This document shows positions 6,116 through 12,339 of a stretch of DNA of 13,549 bases, piece after piece. Position 1 is the first letter of the stretch; each line of letters opens with the position of its first letter. The position numbers and the translations under genes were made by a program. Source of the DNA: UBA4615 sp044342535 (lineage in GTDB: Bacteria; Pseudomonadota; Gammaproteobacteria; Burkholderiales; Burkholderiaceae_E). The stretch lies in NCBI GenBank assembly GCA_044342535.1, contig JBIIPQ010000086.1:1-13549 (forward strand), given 5' to 3'. Under the pieces are notes generated by a model that saw only the letters and a program-made list of their open reading frames with translations, did no database searches and had not been told where the DNA came from.

Positions 6116-7270
6116 ATGGACGTCTCCCGGGCGATCTCGGTCGAGGACCTGCGCACGATGGCGCGCGCGCGGCTGCCGCGCGCGGTGTTCGACTTCATCG
6201 ACGGCGCCGCGACCGACGAGCGCACGCTGCGTGCCAACCTCGCGGACTTCGACCGGGTGTGCCTCGTGCCGCGCTTCCTGCGCGGGCTGCGGGCGACGCG
6301 ACTCGACACGACGATGCTCGGTGCACCGGCGGGTGCGCCGCTGATCATCGCGCCGACGGGCCTCGCCACCATGACCCGCCACGACGCCGACCTGCACCTC
6401 GCCACCGAGGCGGCGGCGGCGGGCATTCCGTTCGTGCTCAGCACCAGCTCGGGCAACACCATCGAGGAGGTCGCGTCGGTCGGGCCCGGGCGGCGCTGGT
6501 TCCAGGTGTACGTGTTCAAGGACCGCTCGATCACCGAGGGTCTGATCGAGCGGGCGGCGGCGGCCGGCTACGAGACGCTGGTGCTGACCGTCGACGTGCC
6601 GGTGGTCGGCAAGCGCGAACGCGACTGGCGCAGCGGCTTCACGATCCCGCTGCGGCTCACGCCGCGCAGCGTGATCGATTTCGCGATGCACCCGGCCTGG
6701 TGTCTCGGGCTGGCGCGCCACGGCGTGCCGACGATGCGCAACTTCGACGGTACACCCAGGCCAGGCGATGCGATGTCGCATGCCGCGCTGATGAACAGTC
6801 AGCTCGACCAGTCGCTGGATTGGGACGTGATCGACTGGCTGCGCGCGCGCTGGCGCGGGCCGATCCTGGTCAAGGGCCTGCTGTCGCTCGACGACGCCCT
6901 CACCGCCGCCGACCGCGGCGCCGACGGCATCGTGATCTCGAACCACGGCGGGCGCCAGCTCGACGGCGTGAGCTCGTCGATCCGCGCGATGGCCGACTGG
7001 GGCGGCATCGCGAGCGAGCGGATGCCGGTGTTCGTCGACAGCGGCTTCCGGCGCGGCGGCGACATCGTCAAGGCGATCGCCCTCGGCGCGACCGCGGTGC
7101 TGATCGGCCGCCCGACCCTGTACGGCGCGGCGGCAGGGGGCGCGGAGGGCGTGCGCCGCTGCCTGCGGATCCTCTTCGACGAGATGCACGTGACGCTGGC
7201 GCACCTCGGCGCGGGCTCGATCGCCGAGGTGGATCGGCGCTGCGTGGTGCTGGAGGGCGAACGGGTCTGA
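6116..7270 (+). CDS. FMN-dependent alpha-hydroxy-acid dehydrogenase/oxidase (lactate/glycolate/mandelate family)
   Basis: A 384-residue flavoenzyme that oxidises an (S)-2-hydroxy acid to the 2-keto acid, passing electrons to the respiratory chain or to oxygen. Matches to the glycolate oxidase active site are Y132 (QVYVFKDR), D160 (LTVDVP), FMN-contacting K253 (ILVKG), catalytic H277 and substrate-binding R280 (NHGGRQLDG). The phosphate-binding end runs through DSGFRRGGD (308-316) and ATAVLIGRP. The substrate-contacting tyrosine of glycolate oxidase (Tyr24) corresponds to Phe27 in VFDFIDGAA. No signal peptide is seen; it is cytoplasmic or membrane-peripheral. The ribosome site before the ATG is weak and the gene starts 20 bases after dctM, suggesting coupling. 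As the last gene of the TRAP operon it probably acts on the imported acid or a product of it. The family is secure; the substrate is not assigned. Confidence 0.94.
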   Translation: MDVSRAISVEDLRTMARARLPRAVFDFIDGAATDERTLRANLADFDRVCLVPRFLRGLRATRLDTTMLGAPAGAPLIIAPTGLATMTRHDADLHLATEAAAAGIPFVLSTSSGNTIEEVASVGPGRRWFQVYVFKDRSITEGLIERAAAAGYETLVLTVDVPVVGKRERDWRSGFTIPLRLTPRSVIDFAMHPAWCLGLARHGVPTMRNFDGTPRPGDAMSHAALMNSQLDQSLDWDVIDWLRARWRGPILVKGLLSLDDALTAADRGADGIVISNHGGRQLDGVSSSIRAMADWGGIASERMPVFVDSGFRRGGDIVKAIALGATAVLIGRPTLYGAAAGGAEGVRRCLRILFDEMHVTLAHLGAGSIAEVDRRCVVLEGERV

Positions 7271-7282
7271 GTCAGTCCGCCC

Positions 7283-7306
7283 GCAGCGCCCGCACCCGGT
7301 CGCTGC
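7283..7306. terminator. Inverted repeat just after the hydroxy-acid dehydrogenase gene
   Basis: GCAGCG (7283-7288) and CGCTGC (7301-7306) are perfect reverse complements around a 12-base loop, 12 bases past the stop codon of the rightward operon. The long loop and absence of a T-run make it a weak terminator candidate. Confidence 0.25.
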
Positions 7307-7346
7307 CACGGTCGCGGCTGCACCGTTGGATCCCAGGCCGCCGCCC

Positions 7347-7374
7347 CGGGCCTGCACGCCTGAAATCAGGCCCG
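7347..7374. terminator. Hairpin between convergent genes, candidate bidirectional transcript end
   Basis: GCCTG (7358-7362), AAAT and CAGGC (7367-7371) form a tight 5-bp stem with a four-base loop. Alternatively CGGGCCTG (7347-7354) pairs with CAGGCCCG (7367-7374) in an 8-bp stem. It lies between the ends of the rightward TRAP operon and the leftward hydrolase gene, where a shared terminator would be expected. No T-run is present on either side. Confidence 0.4.
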
Positions 7375-7400
7375 AGCCCGGGATCGAGGCGAGGATCGTG

Positions 7401-7418
7401 ACCCGCACCCGCACCCGC
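7401..7418. repeat. Short tandem repeat, three copies of ACCCGC
   Basis: Three exact consecutive ACCCGC hexamers lie 15 bases beyond the stop codon of the leftward hydrolase gene. Function is unknown; it may be slippage in GC-rich intergenic DNA. Confidence 0.5.
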
Positions 7419-7432
7419 TGCCGCGGTCCCGC

Positions 7433-8293
7433 TCACGGATGCACCGGTGCCGGCGGCGGCAGCCGCCCGCCCTCCACCTGCGCGATGAACCTCGCCACCA
7501 GCGCGTTGTAGGTGGCCGGCTCCTCCAGGTTCACCGCGTGCCCGGTGGCCGGTACCACCGCCAGCTGCGCCCGCGGCATCGTGCGCTTGAGGAACAGGTT
7601 CGGCGCCAGGCACGGCACGTCCTCGTCGCCGACGATCAGCAGCGCCGGCACCTCGCAGCGGCGCAGCCCCTCCTCGAACGCGTAGACCGTCGGCCGTCCG
7701 CCCTGGTAGCGCTGCATCGTGAGGCCCGAGCCCGGGCCCGCGTGCTCGCGCAGATGGTCGACGAAGTCCTGCCAGCCGAGCGGATCCTTGTGCTTGAGCT
7801 GGATGCGCGTGGGGCCGTGACCGATGTCGTGCGACGGGCCGTCCATGCCCGCGTCGATCATCCGCTGGCCGGTCATCCGGCAGTCCTGCCGCCAGGCCTC
7901 GAGCTGCGCCGCGTCGAGGATCGAGCCCGAGCCCGCCGCCGACGGGACGATCGACAGGCACCGCTGCGGATACGCCAGCGCGAACGCGAGTGCCGCGTAG
8001 CCGCCCATGCTCAGCCCGACCACGTGCGCGCGCTCGACGCCGGCCGCGTCCATCACGGCGAGCAGGTCGTCGCGCGCCTGCTCCCAGCCGTACTGCGCCG
8101 GATCCGCGGGAACCTCCGAGGGCGGATACCCGCGCGCGTTGTAGCGGATGCACCGGTGGCCGCGCGAGAAGAACCGCAGCTGCGCCTCCCATTCGCGAAG
8201 GTCCGCGCCGAACTCGTGGGCGAACACGATCGTCGTGCCGCGGCCGACCTCCTCGTAGTGGATGCGGGCCCCGGCGGCCTGGGCGATAGGCAT
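7433..8293 (-). CDS. Alpha/beta fold hydrolase
   Basis: A 286-residue cytoplasmic serine hydrolase of the alpha/beta fold with a complete catalytic set: nucleophile S95 in the elbow GLSMGG (93-98), acid D225 (or D223) in VGDEDVP, and H252 in TGHAVNLEEP. HEFGAD (26-31) takes the place of the usual HG oxyanion loop. A cap region spans about 125-205. The C-terminal tail is Pro-rich and no signal peptide is visible. The overall pattern resembles small-molecule hydrolases such as enol-lactonases and C-C bond hydrolases, but nothing fixes the substrate. The ATG at 8293 is preceded by GAGGAG at about 8 bases, a strong site. The gene lies 153 bases downstream of the PanB-like gene on the same strand, so the two may be co-transcribed and act in one pathway; this is not certain. 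It is convergent with the TRAP operon. Confidence 0.92.
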   Translation of the reverse strand: MPIAQAAGARIHYEEVGRGTTIVFAHEFGADLREWEAQLRFFSRGHRCIRYNARGYPPSEVPADPAQYGWEQARDDLLAVMDAAGVERAHVVGLSMGGYAALAFALAYPQRCLSIVPSAAGSGSILDAAQLEAWRQDCRMTGQRMIDAGMDGPSHDIGHGPTRIQLKHKDPLGWQDFVDHLREHAGPGSGLTMQRYQGGRPTVYAFEEGLRRCEVPALLIVGDEDVPCLAPNLFLKRTMPRAQLAVVPATGHAVNLEEPATYNALVARFIAQVEGGRLPPPAPVHP

Positions 8294-8352
8294 CGGTCGT
8301 CTCCTCGTGCCGACGAAGGCTGGGTGTCGTTGCCGCAGTGTAGGTCAGCGAT

Positions 8353-8390
8353 CGGTCCCCGTACGGCTCGCGGCCGGCGTCGCCGGACCG
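8353..8390. other. Dyad in the gap between the PanB-like and hydrolase genes
   Basis: CGGTCC (8353-8358) and GGACCG (8385-8390) are exact reverse complements. Between them lie two smaller palindromes, CCGTACGG (8359-8366 area) and CCGGCG-T-CGCCGG (8374-8386). A second loose pair, GGTCGG (8405-8410) and CCGACC (8428-8433), lies closer to the PanB-like stop. These could form an attenuating or stabilising structure in a leftward two-gene transcript, or merely reflect GC richness. No promoter was recognised in this 153-base gap. Confidence 0.25.
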
Positions 8391-8446
8391 CATCACCGCA
8401 CCGTGGTCGGCAACCCCGTCCGGATCACCGACCGCTCGGCGCGTCC

Positions 8447-9346
8447 TCAGCCGCGACCGACCCGCTCGACGAACGCGTCGATCAGTCCGTCGGGCGCCGC
8501 GACCACGTGCCGGGGCTCGGGGAACGCGCCGGTGCGCACGTCGGCGATGTACTCCTGGAACGCGGCGACCCGCTCGCGCTGCATCGCCGCCTTCATCTCG
8601 TACAGGCGGCGGTACTGCTTCGAGTGGCGCGGATAGGGCGGCGGATTGTTGCCGAGGATGTCCTCGGCGAACAGGAACTGGATGTCGCCGCCGCTGCCGG
8701 CGCCGATCGACGAGGTCAGCAACGTCGTGCGCGTCGAGATCTCCGCGAGGAGGGCCTCGGGGATCACCTCGATCTCGACCGCGTACGCGCCGGCCGACTC
8801 GAGCCGCTTGACCTGGTCGTGGACCCACAGCGCCTCATCGAGGGTCTTGCCGACCGCACGCAGGCCGCCGGTCCAGGTGCTGCGGCGGGGAACGAGGCCG
8901 GCGTGACCCTGGACCGGGATGCCGGCCTCGGCGGCGGCCTCGATGAGGCGCGGGCTCCACTGGCACATCACCGCGTCGAAGCCCGCCTTCATCGCCTCGT
9001 AGCCGAGCCGCACCGCCTCGTCGGCGGTCGCGGCGGCGACCAGCGGCACCGAGGCGGCCATGAAGGTCTTCGGCGCCGCCTGCCGGATCGCGATCGCCGG
9101 GCCGGGGTTGGCCGGATCGAAGCGGCACTTCATCGTGTCGATGCCGGCCTCCTCGGCCGCCGCTGCCTCCTCGGGCGAGAACGGCAGCGTCTCGGTCAGC
9201 ACGCGCTGGCCCTTCGCGTCGCGCAGGTCCTTGACGGTATAGTTGCGCAGCCCGTAGGCCCCGCCGACCGTCATGATCCGCTTCAGTCCGCGCTGGGCCG
9301 CGTCGCGCGGCGGGATCCCGCCGTCTCCGGTCGCATGGCTCGCCAT
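8447..9346 (-). CDS. PanB-like protein (ketopantoate hydroxymethyltransferase / PEP mutase superfamily), divergent active site
   Basis: A 299-residue protein whose middle and C-terminal parts follow PanB: VPLVAAATADEA (100-111), VQGHAGLVP (145-153), a GG..AVGKT stretch, LESAGAYAVEIEVIP (182-196), SIGAGSGGDIQFLFAEDILG (213-232, with IGAG and D..LG), and a tail akin to PanB's Y..EV..G.YP. H148 aligns with PanB H136 and E193 with catalytic E181. By eye, the metal ligands D45, D84 and E114 fall on a non-acidic residue, S99 and Q129, and K112 falls on M127. True PanB chemistry (hydroxymethyl transfer to 2-oxoisovalerate) is therefore unlikely; another C-C bond reaction or altered metal use is possible. 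The ATG at 9346 follows AAGGAG at about 10 bases. It lies upstream of the hydrolase on the same strand and diverges from ppc. Databases may call it panB; I would not. Confidence 0.85.
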   Translation of the reverse strand: MASHATGDGGIPPRDAAQRGLKRIMTVGGAYGLRNYTVKDLRDAKGQRVLTETLPFSPEEAAAAEEAGIDTMKCRFDPANPGPAIAIRQAAPKTFMAASVPLVAAATADEAVRLGYEAMKAGFDAVMCQWSPRLIEAAAEAGIPVQGHAGLVPRRSTWTGGLRAVGKTLDEALWVHDQVKRLESAGAYAVEIEVIPEALLAEISTRTTLLTSSIGAGSGGDIQFLFAEDILGNNPPPYPRHSKQYRRLYEMKAAMQRERVAAFQEYIADVRTGAFPEPRHVVAAPDGLIDAFVERVGRG

Positions 9347-9366
9347 GTGGTGGGTCTCCTTGTGGG

Positions 9367-9389
9367 TGCGCGCCGCGGTGCGCGGCGCA
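9367..9389. other. Hairpin in the gap between the PanB-like gene and ppc
   Basis: TGCG plus CCGCG pair with CGCGG plus CGCA around a GTG loop, with a 2-base bulge. The hairpin lies 20 bases upstream of the PanB-like start codon, in its probable 5' leader and just before its ribosome site. The remainder of the 142-base divergent gap (9347-9488) shows no convincing promoter or ribosome site for ppc. Confidence 0.25.
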
Positions 9390-9488
9390 TCTGGGGTCAG
9401 CCGATTCTAGCGAGTCCGTCCTCAATGACGCCGTAACCGATGCGTCGGCCACTGGCAGCTCGCCCGCCGCTCATGGCGCGATTCTTGC

Positions 9489-12335
9489 ATGCAGTTGACC
9501 CGCTTCCGACCTCGAGAACCCATCGCCGTGAACGCACCCCTCGCGCCCCGCCGCCCCCCGAAGGCCTCGACGCCCGCGGCCCCCCCCGAACGCGACCCGC
9601 TGATCCGCGACATCCGGCTGCTGGGCCGCATCCTCGGCGAGACGATCCGCGAGCAGGAAGGCCGCGACGCCTACGAGCTGGTGGAGCGCGTCCGCCAGCT
9701 CTCGGTGGCCGGCCGCCTCAAGCAGGACAAGGCCGCGACGAAGGCCTTGAGCCGCCTCCTCAAGAGCCTCACCACCGACCAGACCGTCTCGGTCATCCGC
9801 GCCTTCTCCTACTTCTCGCACCTGGCCAACATCGCGGAGGATCGGCATGCGGTCCGTCGCCGCGAGGAGATGGCGCGCGCGGGCACGCTGCAGGAGGGCT
9901 CGCTGGCGCTGACCTTCGATCGGCTGGCGGCCAAGGACGTGCGCGCGGCCGACATCGTGGAGACGCTGCGCCATGCGTACATCTCGCCGGTGCTGACCGC
10001 GCATCCGACCGAGGTGCAGCGCAAGAGCCTGCTGGACGCGGAGCGCGCGATCGCGGAGCTGGTGGCCGAGCGCGACACGCTGGCCATGCCGCGCGACCTG
10101 GCCCGCAACGAGGCGACGCTGCGCGCCCGCGTCACGCAGCTCTGGCAGACGCGGATGCTGCGCTACACCAAGCTCACGGTGGCCGACGAGATCGAGAACG
10201 CGCTGTCGTACTACCGCTCGACCTTCCTGCCGCAGATCCCGCGGATGTACGCGGAGATCGAGGAGGCGCTGCCGGGCCACGAGATCGCGAGCTTCTTCCG
10301 GATGGGCAACTGGATCGGCGGCGATCGCGACGGCAATCCGAACGTGACGGCCGCCACCCTCGACGTGGCGCTCGCGCGCCAGGCCGAGACGGTGCTGCGC
10401 TTCTACCTGACGGAGGTGCACGAGCTGGGCGCGGAGCTGTCGCTGTCGACGCTGCTGGTGCGGATCACGCCGGAGATGCAGCAGCTCGCCGAGCGCTCGG
10501 CCGACCCGAACGAGCACCGCTCGGACGAGCCCTACCGGCGCGCGCTGGTGGGGATCTACGCACGGCTGGCGGGCACGCTGCACGCGCTGACCGGCACCGA
10601 GGCGCTGCGCCATGCGGTGGCGCGGCAGGCCCCGTACGCGGGGGCGGACGAATTCCTCGCCGACCTGCGCACGATCGAGGACTCGCTGTCCAAGCACCAC
10701 GGCCGCGCGCTGATCGCAGGCCGTCTGGCGCCGCTGATCCGCGCGGTGCAGGTCTTCGGCTTTCACCTCGCGACGGTGGACCTGCGCCAGTCCTCGGACA
10801 AGCACGAAGCGGTGGTGGCGGAGCTGCTGCAGGTGGCGCGCATCGCGCCCGACTACTCGGCGCTGCCCGAGGCCGAGCGGCGCACGCTGCTGCTGTCCTT
10901 GCTGAACGACGCCCGCGGGCTGCGGGTGCGCGGCCATGTGTACTCGGACCATGCGCGCTCGGAACTCGCGATCTTCGACCTGGCGCTGGTGCAGCTCGCG
11001 CGCTTCGGCCGGCAGGCGATCCGCCACTACATCATCTCGCACACCGAGGACGTGAGCGACCTGCTGGAGGTGCTGCTGCTGCAGAAGGAGGCGGGCCTCC
11101 TGCGCGGCACGCTGGACGACGGCGCGGTGGCGGACCTGATCGTCTCGCCGCTCTTCGAGACCATCGGCGACCTGCGCAATGCCGCGCCGATCATGCGCGC
11201 CTACTACGCGCTGCCGGGCGTGCAGGCGATGATCGTGCGCTCGGGCGCCGAGCAGGACGTGATGCTCGGCTACAGCGACAGCAACAAGGACGGCGGCTTC
11301 TTCACGTCGAACTGGGAGCTGTACCGGGCGGAGGTGGCGCTGCTGGAGTTCTTCGGGCCCCTGCGTGAATCCCACGGCGTGACGCTCAGGCTCTTCCACG
11401 GCCGGGGCGGCACGGTGGGCCGCGGCGGCGGACCGAGCTACCACGCGATCCTCGCGCAGCCCCCGGGCACGGTGAACGGACAGATCCGGCTGACCGAGCA
11501 GGGCGAGGTGATCTCGTCGAAGTACGCGAACCCGGCCAACGGCCGGCAGAACCTGGAGACGCTGGTGGCGGCGACGCTCGAGGCGACGCTGCTGCATCCG
11601 ACCAAGCCCGCGCCGCGCGCCTTCCTCGAGACCGCGCAGGCCCTCTCCGTGGCGAGCATGGCGGCCTACCGCACGCTGGTCTACGAGACGCCGGGCTTCA
11701 CCGACTTCTTCTTCGAGCTCACGCCGATCCGCGAGATCGCCGAGCTCAACATCGGCTCGCGGCCGGCCTCGCGCAAGGCCACCCGCGCGATCGAGGACCT
11801 GCGCGCGATCCCCTGGGGCTTCTCCTGGGGGCAGTGCCGGATCGCGCTGCCGGGCTGGTGCGGCTTCGGCACCGCGGTGCGCCAGTACCTCGATGCGGAC
11901 CCGGCGCAGCACGATGCGCGCCTGGCGCTCCTGCGCCGGATGATGAAGGAGTGGCCGTTCTTCCGGACGCTGATGTCGAACCTCGACATGGTGCTGGCCA
12001 AGACGGACCTGGGCATCGCGTCGCGCTACCTCGAGCTGGTGGGCGACCGCAAGCTCGCCAGGAAGGTGTTCACCGCGATCGTCGCCGAGCACGAGGCGGC
12101 CGACGACGCGCTGGCCCGCATCAGCGGCGATGCGCGGCGCCTCGCCGCGAACCCGGCGCTCGCACGCGCGATCGAGCACCGCTTCCCCTACCTCGATCCG
12201 CTGAACCACCTGCAGGTGGAGCTGATGCGGCGCTACCGGCAGCGCCCGGCCGGCGAGCCGGTGAACCCGCGCGTGCAGCGCGGCATCCACCTGTCGATCA
12301 ACGGCGTGGCTGCGGGCCTGCGCAACACGGGCTGA
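9489..12335 (+). CDS. ppc: Phosphoenolpyruvate carboxylase
   Basis: A 948-residue cytoplasmic enzyme that adds bicarbonate to phosphoenolpyruvate, giving oxaloacetate and phosphate, the anaplerotic feed of the TCA cycle. Length suits a full bacterial enzyme plus a basic, Pro-rich N-terminal extension. Signatures are LTAHPTEVQRKS (169-180) with catalytic H172; GNWIGGDRDGNPNV; the mobile glycine-rich loop HGRGGTVGRGGGPSYH with the essential arginine; GFSWGQCRIALPGWCGFGTA near the PEP site; and the invariant C-terminal end INGVAAGLRNTG. All motifs are intact. The start is ambiguous: the ATG at 9489 lacks a clear ribosome site, and a GTG at 9528 would remove 13 unconserved residues. Conserved sequence begins only near residue 35, so either is possible. 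The gene is divergent from the PanB-like gene and followed after 4 bases by the phosphofructokinase gene, implying co-expression. Confidence 0.98.
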   Translation: MQLTRFRPREPIAVNAPLAPRRPPKASTPAAPPERDPLIRDIRLLGRILGETIREQEGRDAYELVERVRQLSVAGRLKQDKAATKALSRLLKSLTTDQTVSVIRAFSYFSHLANIAEDRHAVRRREEMARAGTLQEGSLALTFDRLAAKDVRAADIVETLRHAYISPVLTAHPTEVQRKSLLDAERAIAELVAERDTLAMPRDLARNEATLRARVTQLWQTRMLRYTKLTVADEIENALSYYRSTFLPQIPRMYAEIEEALPGHEIASFFRMGNWIGGDRDGNPNVTAATLDVALARQAETVLRFYLTEVHELGAELSLSTLLVRITPEMQQLAERSADPNEHRSDEPYRRALVGIYARLAGTLHALTGTEALRHAVARQAPYAGADEFLADLRTIEDSLSKHHGRALIAGRLAPLIRAVQVFGFHLATVDLRQSSDKHEAVVAELLQVARIAPDYSALPEAERRTLLLSLLNDARGLRVRGHVYSDHARSELAIFDLALVQLARFGRQAIRHYIISHTEDVSDLLEVLLLQKEAGLLRGTLDDGAVADLIVSPLFETIGDLRNAAPIMRAYYALPGVQAMIVRSGAEQDVMLGYSDSNKDGGFFTSNWELYRAEVALLEFFGPLRESHGVTLRLFHGRGGTVGRGGGPSYHAILAQPPGTVNGQIRLTEQGEVISSKYANPANGRQNLETLVAATLEATLLHPTKPAPRAFLETAQALSVASMAAYRTLVYETPGFTDFFFELTPIREIAELNIGSRPASRKATRAIEDLRAIPWGFSWGQCRIALPGWCGFGTAVRQYLDADPAQHDARLALLRRMMKEWPFFRTLMSNLDMVLAKTDLGIASRYLELVGDRKLARKVFTAIVAEHEAADDALARISGDARRLAANPALARAIEHRFPYLDPLNHLQVELMRRYRQRPAGEPVNPRVQRGIHLSINGVAAGLRNTG

Positions 12336-12339
12336 CACG

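Noticed and set aside
7367..7740. A repeated GCCCGAGCCCGGG stretch in the intergenic gap (7370 area) and inside the hydrolase gene (7724 area)
   Set aside because: Only two short GC-only copies, one explained by codons for Gly-Pro-Gly-Ser-Gly; no sign of a mobile or regulatory repeat family.
8447..9346. Naming this gene panB
   Set aside because: Fold-level similarity is clear, but the metal ligands and lysine needed for ketopantoate synthesis appear absent.
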